NCBI GenBank assembly: GCA_900637275.1
Contig: LR134362.1
Span: 248,001-312,000 of the forward strand
From: [Pasteurella] aerogenes
GTDB lineage: Bacteria; Pseudomonadota; Gammaproteobacteria; Enterobacterales; Pasteurellaceae
Direction of reading: 5' to 3'
DNA: 64,000 nt
The notes beneath the pieces are model-generated. The model had not been told where the DNA came from. It saw nothing but the letters and a program-made list of their open reading frames with translations, and searched no databases. Shown here in pieces: positions 53,078-62,008 of the stretch. Every line of letters begins with the position of its first letter. Position 1 is the stretch's first letter. The translations under genes were made by a program, and so were the position numbers.

Positions 53078-53638
53078 ATGAATATACGCAATAAACAGGA
53101 CATTCGGGTCATTAAAACGATAAAAAATATCAATCAAACCTTTCTGACATTATTACAACAAAAAGATTTTGATGAGATTACGGTACAGGATATTTTAGAT
53201 GGGGCGCAAATTAACCGAACCACGTTTTATAAGCATTACGCCAATAAAAATGCCTTGGCAAAACAACTTATTGATGAATTCCAACAGACTGTTTTTTTAC
53301 CTTTGCTCGAAAAACGTTTCGATTTGTCTCGCGTCGATTTCACTCAAGAACTCCAGCCGGTATTATTGCAAAATAAAGAAAAAATTCGTCTATTATGGAA
53401 AATTAAAGCACCCAAAATCCATTTAAAGCAAGATATGTATTTATTAGTAAAGCAAAAATATATCGAAAATATGCGCCATATGGATCTCGGGCAAGATATG
53501 GACATTGAATTTCAAGGGCATATGTACGCCTCTTTTGCCATCGCCGCGTTGACGTTTATTATTAATGCAAACACTCCGCCACAACCACGCATCTTATTGG
53601 AAAATATAAGAATGTTATTTGAATATACTATTTTATAA
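53078..53638 (+). CDS. TetR-family transcriptional regulator
   Basis: Likely repressor of the divergent export operon. Helix-turn-helix at about residues 30-55: ITVQDILDGAQINRTTFYKHY, with the typical FYKHYANKNAL end. The C-terminal ligand-binding half (about 65-186) is helical and poorly conserved. 186 aa. Its gene ends before an inverted uptake-signal terminator. No ligand can be inferred. Confidence 0.87.
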   Translation: MNIRNKQDIRVIKTIKNINQTFLTLLQQKDFDEITVQDILDGAQINRTTFYKHYANKNALAKQLIDEFQQTVFLPLLEKRFDLSRVDFTQELQPVLLQNKEKIRLLWKIKAPKIHLKQDMYLLVKQKYIENMRHMDLGQDMDIEFQGHMYASFAIAALTFIINANTPPQPRILLENIRMLFEYTIL

Positions 53639-53642
53639 ACGA

Positions 53643-53702
53643 AAAGTGCGGTCATTTTTTACCTCGTTTTTAATCAAAAACTTGAAAAAATGACCGCACT
53701 TT
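53643..53702. terminator. Inverted uptake-signal terminator between tetR and afuC
   Basis: An 18-bp perfect stem: AAAGTGCGGTCATTTTTT (53643-53660) pairs with AAAAAATGACCGCACTTT (53685-53702), 24-nt loop. It stands between two converging genes. Confidence 0.8.
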
Positions 53703-53724
53703 AATTGATTATCGAACTGTTGAT

Positions 53725-54780
53725 TTATTCTTTTTTCAACAAAAAGACACCATGCTCGGCCAAGTGAATATATGCCTCGTTTAAGGTCGGATTAAAATTA
53801 TCTGGGTTTGCGTTAATCAACAAATCTCTGCCTCCCCAATTGGCGACAATTTCCCAGTGATTTCCCATATATACTGCATTTTTTATCTCACAACGTTGCG
53901 TGGCATCACCCGTTGCTTGCAAGGTGATAGCTTCCGGGCGAATGCCGACTAAGCACTCACCATCCGGTAAACCAAATTGTTGACTATCCGGCAACGTAAA
54001 TTGATAACCATTGACGGTGACTTGATTTTGTTGCAAATGCCCGTCAAAAATACTGCTTTCGCCCATAAAATTCGCTAAAAATAGGGAATTTGGACGTAAA
54101 TAAAGCTCTTTTGCCGGTGCTTTTTGCATAATTTTCCCTTTGTGCATAACGATCACTTCGTCAGAAACTGCAAAGGCTTCTGTTTGATCGTGGGTCACAT
54201 AAAGGCTGGTAATACCTAAACGTTGTTGCAATTCGCGAATTTTTTCGCGCATGGAGCGACGTAAATTGGCATCTAGGTTACTTAATGGTTCATCAAATAA
54301 CAACACTTTCGGTTTTAATACTAACGCACGTGCGAGCGCAACGCGTTGCTGTTGACCGCCGGAGATTTGATCCACGTAACGATCTTCAAAGCCGCTTAAA
54401 TCGACTAACTCCAAGGCTTCTTTAACGCGTTGTTTGCGTTCTTCGCTGCCAACACCTTGCATTCTTAAGCCATACCCGACATTATCCCCAATGGACATAT
54501 GTGGGAAAAGGGCATAGGATTGGAACACAATGCAAATATCGCGGTTTTGGATCGACGATTTGGTGACATCTTCGCCATCAATAAATATTTGCCCTGATGT
54601 TGGGCTTTCAAGCCCTGCCACTAAACGGAGAACGGTGGTTTTACCGCAACCGGATGGGCCTAATAAAGTGACCATCGTGCCTCGTTTAATTGTCAAATCC
54701 AACTTATCAATGACCACTGCTTTACCGAAAGCCTTGGTGATATTTTTTAATACTAAGAAATCATCGTTTTTTACTGTCAT
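53725..54780 (-). CDS. afuC: AfuC-type ABC importer ATPase
   Basis: ATPase of a binding-protein-dependent importer. Walker A GPSGCGKTTVLR (about residues 38-49), Q-loop FQSYALFPHM, signature ISGGQQQRVALARAL, Walker B LLFDEPLSNLDA, H-loop THDQ, and a C-terminal TOBE domain (about 270-345). 351 aa. Long annotated as ferric transport (FbpC-like), but the binding protein points to sugar phosphate. A 113-nt gap with an uptake signal separates it from afuB. Confidence 0.87.
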   Translation of the reverse strand: MTVKNDDFLVLKNITKAFGKAVVIDKLDLTIKRGTMVTLLGPSGCGKTTVLRLVAGLESPTSGQIFIDGEDVTKSSIQNRDICIVFQSYALFPHMSIGDNVGYGLRMQGVGSEERKQRVKEALELVDLSGFEDRYVDQISGGQQQRVALARALVLKPKVLLFDEPLSNLDANLRRSMREKIRELQQRLGITSLYVTHDQTEAFAVSDEVIVMHKGKIMQKAPAKELYLRPNSLFLANFMGESSIFDGHLQQNQVTVNGYQFTLPDSQQFGLPDGECLVGIRPEAITLQATGDATQRCEIKNAVYMGNHWEIVANWGGRDLLINANPDNFNPTLNEAYIHLAEHGVFLLKKE

Positions 54781-54893
54781 AATTTGTTACTGCCTTTTGT
54801 TTAGTCGTGTAGGCATCCCTGCCCACCACTTTGATTTGTTATGCTATTACTGGACAAGTGTCCAACCTATATATATGTAAAGTGCGGTCAATT

Positions 54894-56951
54894 TTAATCC
54901 GCTTTTTTCGCCTTAGATTTTGCAATACGCGTATCGCCGACAATCCAGTCGAAGAATAAGATAATTGCCATCATTACCACGATTAAAATTGAACCGTAAG
55001 CAATGGCAACGCCATATTCACCGTCTTCTACACGGTTAAGAATATAAGAGGTAGCAACTCTTGTATCCGCGGTAACCAAAAAGACAATCGCACTTACGGT
55101 TGTCATGGCGCGTACGAAGCTGGTGACTAAGGCGGATAATAATGCTGGTTTTAACAGCGGAAATACGATAAAAACAATGGTTTTAAATGAACTTCCTTTT
55201 AATGAAAGCGAGGCTTCATCAAGGGATTTATCTAGTTGTCCAAGACCGGCAATCGCCGCACGCATCCCCACTGGCATATTGCGCATTACCATGGAAAGTA
55301 TAATGATAAGTCCGGTGCCTGTGATATAAATTGGCGCATCATTAAAGGCGAGAATATAAGACACCCCAGCAACGGTTCCCGGTACCGCAAAGCAGAGTAA
55401 GGTTAAAAACTCTAAGGTTTTTTTACCTTTAAAATCGCGTCGTACTGTGATATAGGCGATCAACAAGCCAAAGATAGCGGTAATCGGTGCTGCACTAGCA
55501 GCAAAAATAACGGTTTGGATTAATGATGGCCATGCACCGTCACTAAATCCTTGACCGAACAAGGTAATGTAGTGTTTTAAGGTGAGCGTATAATCTACTC
55601 CCCAGTTGACGGTGAAACTACCATAGAAAATACTACCGTATAAAACCGTATTAAAGATTACCCAGGTTGCCAATAAGAAAATAATGACATATTTCATTAA
55701 GTTTGGAAGTTCTTGTACATCACCGCGATAAGATTTACCAGAAACGGTGACATAAGAACGGTTACCGATCCACAAATATTGAATGATAAAGATCGAGAGA
55801 GAGAAGATTAATAATAATGTTCCCAAGGTACTGGCTGATGCGTAATCCAGTTGTGAACCAGCAATATAGAAGTAGATTTGTGATGAAATAACATCAAAAC
55901 TTCCGCCGAGAACCAATGGTGTACTAAAATCAGCAAGTGATTGAATAGCGACGACTAAAAATGAATTAGCTAATGCTGGTTTTAGTAATGGGAAAATAAT
56001 ATTAAAAAATGTTTGATAGCGGTTAGCGCGTAGCGTGTAAGAGGCTTCCTCAATTGATGGATGGATGGATTTTAATGCGCCTTCTAAAATCATAAACGAC
56101 ATTGGTGTAAGCGCCAATGTATGTGCGATTACGATACCGGTGAAACCGTATAACCAATTGCTATTAAAACCGAGATATTCAACTAAATATTCGGTCACAT
56201 AGCCTGAGCGTCCCAACATTAAGGTTACGCCTAATCCGACAACAAAGGGCGGCGTTACGATGGGTAAAATTGAGAAAATCTTACCGATAAACGCGGTACG
56301 TTTGGCAATTCTTGTGGTGTAAAGGGCAAAAATTAAGCCAAAGAAAGTTGCCAGTACCCCAATGGTTGCAGCAACACTTAATGAATTACCGATAATTCTT
56401 AAGATATAAGGTTGCTGCAAGATGGTTAAAACTTGGCTTGGGACAAATTCTTCTCCATTGTAAAACATCGAAATAAAAATAGCGAAAGTCGGATATACAA
56501 TGAAGAAAAAGATGAGGAGAATAATGCTAATTAGTGATGCCAAAATGAATTTGTCACTTTGCATTACTTTCATTTTTGCCAGTGCGTTTGTTGCAAGGGC
56601 AATTAACGCCACAATCAAGATAAAGATGGAATAACCCAAACTGATTTTAGCTAAGATCGCAGATACAAAGATAAAACAAAAAATAGCAATAACCGCAGAA
56701 AATTCTGCAATACCTTGTATTCGTTCTTCTTTATTTGCGAATAAGCGAGATAATAGTGGTACAAGAAACAATGAGGCAAACCATGCCCAACTTAAATTAG
56801 GGGCAGACCAGCCCATTGCATCCCAAATTTCATCCGAGGTGGAATCAAAAAGACCATAATATAAAGCATTAGATGGAAGACAAGCGAAACCAATGATGGC
56901 CAATAAAATCCAAAAAAAGCTTGATTGAAATAATTGTATCTGCTTTCTCAT
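54894..56951 (-). CDS. afuB: AfuB-type fused double permease
   Basis: Single chain with two permease halves, about 12-14 membrane helices in 685 aa. Each half carries an EAA-type loop that contacts the ATPase: EEASYTLRANRYQTFFNIIF (about 310) and DEASLSLKGSSFKTIVFIVF (about 590). The first about 150 residues hold extra helices in front of the first transporter half, as in other AfuB/FbpB proteins of this size. It follows the second binding protein by 20 nt. Confidence 0.88.
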   Translation of the reverse strand: MRKQIQLFQSSFFWILLAIIGFACLPSNALYYGLFDSTSDEIWDAMGWSAPNLSWAWFASLFLVPLLSRLFANKEERIQGIAEFSAVIAIFCFIFVSAILAKISLGYSIFILIVALIALATNALAKMKVMQSDKFILASLISIILLIFFFIVYPTFAIFISMFYNGEEFVPSQVLTILQQPYILRIIGNSLSVAATIGVLATFFGLIFALYTTRIAKRTAFIGKIFSILPIVTPPFVVGLGVTLMLGRSGYVTEYLVEYLGFNSNWLYGFTGIVIAHTLALTPMSFMILEGALKSIHPSIEEASYTLRANRYQTFFNIIFPLLKPALANSFLVVAIQSLADFSTPLVLGGSFDVISSQIYFYIAGSQLDYASASTLGTLLLIFSLSIFIIQYLWIGNRSYVTVSGKSYRGDVQELPNLMKYVIIFLLATWVIFNTVLYGSIFYGSFTVNWGVDYTLTLKHYITLFGQGFSDGAWPSLIQTVIFAASAAPITAIFGLLIAYITVRRDFKGKKTLEFLTLLCFAVPGTVAGVSYILAFNDAPIYITGTGLIIILSMVMRNMPVGMRAAIAGLGQLDKSLDEASLSLKGSSFKTIVFIVFPLLKPALLSALVTSFVRAMTTVSAIVFLVTADTRVATSYILNRVEDGEYGVAIAYGSILIVVMMAIILFFDWIVGDTRIAKSKAKKAD

Positions 56952-56971
56952 AATACCTCCATAAGAAAGAG

Positions 56972-58000
56972 CTATTTAGCTAATTTGACTTCAGTAACCC
57001 ATTTATCAATTAAACGACGGCGCATATCGTTGGAACCGAATTTGTCAAAATCGTAGTTAATCAGATTCAGATCCGTTGGTTTTAATGCAAATGGTGATGG
57101 AGTTGCATTGACATTAGTTGGCACATGATGAGATTGAGCTTCGGTCCAAGATAACTCTTGTGCCTCTTTTGACATTACCCAGTCTACAAATAGCTGCGCA
57201 TTATTTAAATTACGCGCATTTTTAACAACGCTAATACCACCTAATTCATATCCGGTACCTTCACAAGGAACGACAAGTTCAATTGGCGCGCCGTTTTCTT
57301 TTTCAAAGGAATAATTTTGCATAAAACCAATACCAACAGCAGTTTCTCCGCGCGCAGTATTACGCGATGGTGCGGTACCGGCTTTTGGATATTGCGAAAT
57401 ATTTTGATCCAATTTTTTCAAGTAATTGAAGGCTTCATCTTCTCCCCAAAGTTGAATAAAAGTAGCGATGGCGGTATAAGCGGTTCCGGAACTTTGTGGA
57501 TCTGCAATTTGAATTTCATTTTTTAAACGAGGATCAAGGAGATCTTTCCAACATTTTGGTACTTGTTCAAAACCTAATTTTTTCAAGCGTTCGGTATTGA
57601 CGCCAAACCCGAGAACGCCCATGTAAACAATTGAACTTTGACCGTTACCTAATTTTTGGAATTGAGGCATGACTTCACTCATTTTGGGTGAGGTATAATT
57701 GGCTAATAACCCTAGTTCTCCAGCTTGTAAATGTGTGTCAAAAGGACCGCCATACCAGACATCTGCTTGTGGATTATTTTTTTCTGCTTCTAGCTTGGCT
57801 AAGGTACTGCCGGAACTATTACGAATGAGCGAGGTTTTGACATCGTATTTTTTGCTAAATGCTTGAACTTCTTTTTCACAAACGATATTTTGCGCACTAC
57901 AATAGACAACCAAGCGACCTTCCGCAAAAGCTTGCGTTGAGAGGGCAATATTGCTTAATGCAATGGCAGAAAGTGCGGTTAAAATTTTAGCTTTTTTCAT
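56972..58000 (-). CDS. Second AfuA-like periplasmic binding protein, altered ligand site
   Basis: Periplasmic solute-binding protein, 342 aa, signal peptide about 1-26 (cut after QAFA). It is similar along its whole length to the neighbouring AfuA (shared GFGVNTERLKKLG, ADPQSSGTAYTAIATF, PSRNTARGET, VPCEGTGYELGG). At the place of AfuA's His-Asp pair it has Gln228-Asn229 (GFMQNYSFEK), while the later Glu252 is kept. It therefore probably binds a different or broader ligand. It is a tandem duplicate, directly before afuB. Confidence 0.85.
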   Translation of the reverse strand: MKKAKILTALSAIALSNIALSTQAFAEGRLVVYCSAQNIVCEKEVQAFSKKYDVKTSLIRNSSGSTLAKLEAEKNNPQADVWYGGPFDTHLQAGELGLLANYTSPKMSEVMPQFQKLGNGQSSIVYMGVLGFGVNTERLKKLGFEQVPKCWKDLLDPRLKNEIQIADPQSSGTAYTAIATFIQLWGEDEAFNYLKKLDQNISQYPKAGTAPSRNTARGETAVGIGFMQNYSFEKENGAPIELVVPCEGTGYELGGISVVKNARNLNNAQLFVDWVMSKEAQELSWTEAQSHHVPTNVNATPSPFALKPTDLNLINYDFDKFGSNDMRRRLIDKWVTEVKLAK

Positions 58001-58060
58001 CTTGTTCTCCTTTATTGTATGATGATAGGGCTAAATAGAGATAGCTTACAGCAATGACTA

Positions 58061-58090
58061 AAAGTAGGTGAAGTAAGTTTCACCTACTTT
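58061..58090 (-). terminator. Hairpin between the two afuA paralogues
   Basis: AAAGTAGGTGAA (58061-58072) pairs perfectly with TTCACCTACTTT (58079-58090), 6-nt loop. On the minus strand it ends in TTTT. Probably a partial terminator or RNA-stabilising hairpin that makes the first binding protein more abundant than the rest. Confidence 0.7.
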
Positions 58091-58111
58091 AAAGTGGTTT
58101 GAATAGCAGTA

Positions 58112-59152
58112 TTATTTTGCCAATTTGATTTCATCAACCCATTTGCTAATCAAGCGTTTACGCTCGTCTGCTGCGCCAAATTTTTCAAAATCGTAGTCGA
58201 TTAGGGTCAATTTTGTTGGGTCAAAGGCTGATGGCGATTGTTCTGCGGTAGTATTGGTTAAGGTTTGAAGTGAATTCCCTTTTTTCCATGCCACTTCTTG
58301 TCCTTCTTTGGATAACGCCCAATCTACGAACAATTTGGCATTTTCCATATTGCGCGCACCTTTAAGAATGCTTACACCGCCCAATTCATAACCGGTACCT
58401 TCACAAGGCACGATCAGCTCCATTTGTGCACCCTGTTGTTTTTCCATCGCATAGTCATGTAAAAAACCGATACCAATCGTTGTTTCTCCACGCGCGGTAT
58501 TACGTGATGGCGCAATTCCCGATTTGGTATATTGGGAAATATTTGGATGCAATTGTTTAAAGTAATTAAAGGCTTCATCTTCACCCCATAATTGGACGAA
58601 GGTGGCGATCGCGGTATAAGCGGTGCCGGAGCTTTGCGGGTCGGCAATTTGAATTTCACCTTTCAGGCGCGGATCGGTTAAATCTTTCCAGCATTTTGGT
58701 ATTTCAGTGATACCGAGTTTTTTCAAACGTTCAGTGTTCACGCCAAAGCCTAAAATTCCCATATAAATTGCTGAACTTAAGTTACCTTTTACTTTTGCCG
58801 GATCTTGGAAACGTTCCACTAATTGATCCACATTCGGCGAACGATAGGCTTCCAATAGACCTAATTCCCCGGCTTGTGATTGTGGATCCAAGGTTCCACC
58901 ATACCAAACGTCCGCTTGTGGGTTATTTTTTTCCGCTTCAATTTTGGCAAAGGTACTGCCCGAACCGTTACGAATAAAAGAGACTTTGACATCATGTTTT
59001 TCACCAAAGGCATTGGCTTCTGCTTCGCACATTTCATTGGTAGCACTACAATACATCACCAAGCGTCCTTTAGCGTTTGCTTGTGCGCTAAATACTAAAC
59101 CTGCGGTTAAAAGTGCGGTCGAAATTGCAAGAGAAATTGCTTTTATTTTCAT
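58112..59152 (-). CDS. afuA: AfuA hexose-phosphate-binding protein
   Basis: Periplasmic binding protein, 346 aa with a 27-residue signal (cut after AQANA). In Actinobacillus pleuropneumoniae, AfuA binds sugar phosphates such as glucose-6-phosphate, with H205, D206 and E229 of the mature protein as key residues. The mature numbering here gives exactly H205-D206 (GFLHDYAMEK) and E229 (EGTGYE). I start at ATG 59152, behind GGAGGT; an upstream opening adds four residues. First gene of the operon, with a CRP-like site upstream. Confidence 0.88.
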   Translation of the reverse strand: MKIKAISLAISTALLTAGLVFSAQANAKGRLVMYCSATNEMCEAEANAFGEKHDVKVSFIRNGSGSTFAKIEAEKNNPQADVWYGGTLDPQSQAGELGLLEAYRSPNVDQLVERFQDPAKVKGNLSSAIYMGILGFGVNTERLKKLGITEIPKCWKDLTDPRLKGEIQIADPQSSGTAYTAIATFVQLWGEDEAFNYFKQLHPNISQYTKSGIAPSRNTARGETTIGIGFLHDYAMEKQQGAQMELIVPCEGTGYELGGVSILKGARNMENAKLFVDWALSKEGQEVAWKKGNSLQTLTNTTAEQSPSAFDPTKLTLIDYDFEKFGAADERKRLISKWVDEIKLAK

Positions 59153-59248
59153 TGAAACCTCCACAGTTCCTTGATTAGATTAATACGGATCTCAAACGGA
59201 CTTCAAACGTCAATTTCATTTATGCTATAGCAAATGGATAACAAATAC

Positions 59249-59264
59249 CGTGAACTTTTTCACA
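59249..59264 (-). promoter_or_regulatory. CRP site upstream of afuA
   Basis: CGTGAACTTTTTCACA fits TGTGA-N6-TCACA with one mismatch. It is about 100 nt upstream of afuA; a -10-like TATAGC (minus strand, 59229-59224) lies at a distance fitting a class II CRP promoter. Control by carbon supply suits a sugar-phosphate importer. Confidence 0.6.
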
Positions 59265-59369
59265 AAATGAAAAATAATTTTCTTATTTAGTGAAAAATGG
59301 TAAAAAAATCGCTTTTTTTACGATTTTTTATTTATAATGTGAAGTAATTTTATTTATTTAGGTTACATT

Positions 59370-60014
59370 ATGTCCGATTTATCATCTTGTATTATTATCG
59401 CTATTGCCGGCGCATCGGCTTCTGGTAAAAGTTTGATTGCTACTACCATTTATCGTGAGCTTCGTGATGAGCTAGGCGAAGGGGCAATTGGAATTATTTC
59501 CGAAGACAGCTATTACAAAGATCAAAGTCATCTTGTCATGGAGGAACGAGTAAAAACAAATTATGACCACCCTAATTCCATGGATCGTGATTTATTAATT
59601 GCTCATTTAAAAGCGTTAAAAAGTGGTCAAGCGGTGGATATTCCGGTGTATAGTTATGTTGAACATACGCGTACGGATCAAGTGACTCATTTTGAACCTA
59701 AAAAAGTGATTATCGTAGAAGGCATCTTGTTGTTGACGGACGAGCGTTTAAGACAAGAAATTAATGTGTCAGTGTTCGTTGATGCCCCGTTGGATATTTG
59801 TTTTATTCGTCGCTTAAAACGCGATATGCAAGAACGTGGACGTTCATTGGAATCGGTGATCGAGCAATATCGTGCTACGGTTCGCCCAATGTTTTTACAA
59901 TTTATCGAACCGTCGAAACAGTATGCGGATATTGTGGTTCCTCGCGGTGGTAAAAATCGCATTGCAATCAATATGTTAAAGGCACAAATTCGACATTTGC
60001 TAGGGAAAAAATAG
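59370..60014 (+). CDS. udk: Uridine kinase
   Basis: Phosphorylates uridine and cytidine with GTP or ATP in pyrimidine salvage. P-loop GASASGKS (about residues 14-21), SEDSYYKD, FDHPNSMD-type NYDHPNSMDRDLL and IVEGILLL (about 114-121). 214 aa, E. coli size. It is followed after 8 nt by dcd, so both pyrimidine genes are in one unit. Confidence 0.95.
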   Translation: MSDLSSCIIIAIAGASASGKSLIATTIYRELRDELGEGAIGIISEDSYYKDQSHLVMEERVKTNYDHPNSMDRDLLIAHLKALKSGQAVDIPVYSYVEHTRTDQVTHFEPKKVIIVEGILLLTDERLRQEINVSVFVDAPLDICFIRRLKRDMQERGRSLESVIEQYRATVRPMFLQFIEPSKQYADIVVPRGGKNRIAINMLKAQIRHLLGKK

Positions 60015-60022
60015 AGAAAATT

Positions 60023-60607
60023 ATGAGATTATGTGATACCGATATTGAGCGTTATTTGGATGAGGGGTGGATTTCGCTGGTGCCAAGACCAAGTAATGAT
60101 AAGATTAATGGCGCGACAGTGGATGTCAGATTGGGCAATTCTTTTCGCGTTTTTCGTGAACATTCTGCGCCTTATATTGATTTAAGCGGACCGAAAGAAG
60201 AAGTCTCAGCGCAATTGGAGGCGGTAATGAGTGAGGAAATTATCATTGCCGAAAATGAAGCCTTTTTTTTGCATCCCGGTGATTTAGCTTTAGCTACAAC
60301 GTTGGAAGAAGTGACCTTACCTGCGAATATTATCGGCTGGTTAGACGGTCGTTCTTCTCTTGCGCGTTTAGGCTTGATGGTTCACGTCACCGCACACCGT
60401 ATCGATCCGGGTTGGCATGGGAAAATTGTGTTGGAATTTTTTAATTCCGGCAAATTGCCGTTGGCATTGCGCCCGAATATGGTCATTGGTGCTTTAAGCT
60501 TTGAAGTCTTAAGCGGCGAGGCAGCAAGACCTTATAATCGTCGGCAAAATGCGAAATATAAAAACCAACAAAATGCGGTAGCTAGCCGCATTGATGAAGA
60601 TAAATAA
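60023..60607 (+). CDS. dcd: dCTP deaminase
   Basis: Deaminates dCTP to dUTP, the main route to dTTP in gammaproteobacteria. The active-site block GWLDGRSSLARLGLMVH (about residues 106-122) with the catalytic glutamate in GKIVLEFFNSG (about 134-144) is clear. 194 aa, one more than E. coli. The ATG is 8 nt after udk, and its end overlaps an upstream opening of the next frame. Confidence 0.95.
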   Translation: MRLCDTDIERYLDEGWISLVPRPSNDKINGATVDVRLGNSFRVFREHSAPYIDLSGPKEEVSAQLEAVMSEEIIIAENEAFFLHPGDLALATTLEEVTLPANIIGWLDGRSSLARLGLMVHVTAHRIDPGWHGKIVLEFFNSGKLPLALRPNMVIGALSFEVLSGEAARPYNRRQNAKYKNQQNAVASRIDEDK

Positions 60608-60620
60608 GAAGGAAATCAAG

Positions 60621-61940
60621 ATGATAAAGAAAGTGACTAGCGGGGTAATTGTTATCATTTTAGCACTTTCTGCCTTTCTTTATGTGCAAATAAACAGCGT
60701 GCGCGAGCAAGTTATCGCCTTGCTCAATAAGCAGCAAATTCAATTTTCCTCGCTTAATTTGCATTTTTTCCCCACCCCGCAAATTTCCCTTGAATCTCCG
60801 CATTTTTCTTATCAAGATCAACGTATTGGCTTTAAACAAGCCACCGTGAAACTAGCTTTATTTCCCTTACTTGGCGGGCGTTTTGTCCTCGATCGACTTC
60901 AATTGTCACAAGGGCATTTTTTCGCCACAGATTGGATTTTGCAGGATGTGGAATTCTCCGATACCAATTTATCGTCGGATAATTGGGCATCCTTTTTGGA
61001 AAGTCTTAAAAATCCGTTAAATTTTGACCGCACTTTGGCAGAAATTAATTTTCATCTCAACGGAAATCTCAGCTCACCGACGCAAGATAAACTGCGTTTT
61101 TCTGCAAATTTTACCTTGGGAAATCGTCAATTAGCAGTAAGTGCGGTCAAAATTTCATTAGATTTGCAAAAGCCAACATATAATGGAAATCGTCAATTTG
61201 CTATGGCGTGGAATGAAAGCCGAATTGAGCAGAAGGAGACGACAAAGTATGTGATGGTGATTCGAGATCTCAACCTCAATCAGGCGTTATTAGGATCGCC
61301 GAAAATCTTGTTGGATACGACGCGCCAAGAAGTATCTGTTACGCAATTATGTCAAGATTGTACGATCACAGGGCGCTGGCAAGAACATTCAGATAAAAAA
61401 ATGACCGCACTTTTGTGGCTAAATGCAATGCCTCTAGAACGTGTATTAACCGCGGTGAAGTTGCCGGTAATTGCCAGCGGAAGTACTGATTTTTCCGCCG
61501 CAATGTTGTGGCAAAACGGAAATTTGTTGGAAAGTGAATTTCATTCAGAAACGCACAAGGGGAAATTGTTAGGTTTAAATTTGCTTTCCTTAGTCGCTCA
61601 ATATTTGCCGATCAATTATGATGAGCAAGCGTTGCAAAGTAAAAATATGGACACCGCGTTTAACAAATTAACCGTGCAATCCCGTTGGGAAGGCGGAAAA
61701 TTGCTGTTTGATGATATTGAGTTGGATACTTCAACAATTGTGGCGCAAGGGCGCGGTATGTCTGATTGGTTTGCGATGCAATGTGATGTGACTTTGAATA
61801 TTGGATTGCGTGAATATCCAAAATTTGTGTTGCCGATCCGCTTTTTTGATCGCTGCGATTCGCCACAATATGACATTAAATTTAATAAAAATTTCCGCGA
61901 TCAGCTGCGATCTTTATTGCGAGAAAAGTTGCTGAATTAG
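60621..61940 (+). CDS. AsmA-like inner-membrane/periplasmic protein
   Basis: AsmA-family proteins are bridge-like or envelope-associated proteins that help move phospholipids between membranes. One N-terminal membrane helix (about residues 4-24, VIVIILALSAFLYVQI), then the typical beginning of the AsmA N-domain (QIQFSSLNLHFFPTPQISLE). It is short, 439 aa, with an AsmA-like C-terminal part (FNKLTVQSRWEGGKLLFDDI). I start at ATG 60621 behind AAGGAA; an ATG at 60591 lies inside dcd. The middle is poorly conserved and the exact job is unknown. Confidence 0.78.
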   Translation: MIKKVTSGVIVIILALSAFLYVQINSVREQVIALLNKQQIQFSSLNLHFFPTPQISLESPHFSYQDQRIGFKQATVKLALFPLLGGRFVLDRLQLSQGHFFATDWILQDVEFSDTNLSSDNWASFLESLKNPLNFDRTLAEINFHLNGNLSSPTQDKLRFSANFTLGNRQLAVSAVKISLDLQKPTYNGNRQFAMAWNESRIEQKETTKYVMVIRDLNLNQALLGSPKILLDTTRQEVSVTQLCQDCTITGRWQEHSDKKMTALLWLNAMPLERVLTAVKLPVIASGSTDFSAAMLWQNGNLLESEFHSETHKGKLLGLNLLSLVAQYLPINYDEQALQSKNMDTAFNKLTVQSRWEGGKLLFDDIELDTSTIVAQGRGMSDWFAMQCDVTLNIGLREYPKFVLPIRFFDRCDSPQYDIKFNKNFRDQLRSLLREKLLN

Positions 61941-62008
61941 CCGGAAAAAATTTACATTTTTTGTTCAAATGATAAAATAGGTCTTTATTTTCTCGGACTT
62001 AATTTCTC

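Noticed and set aside
53725..59152. Calling the afu genes a ferric iron importer
   Set aside because: The old name and FbpABC similarity suggest iron, but the first binding protein has the exact His-Asp-Glu set known for sugar-phosphate binding, and a CRP site rather than a Fur box lies upstream.
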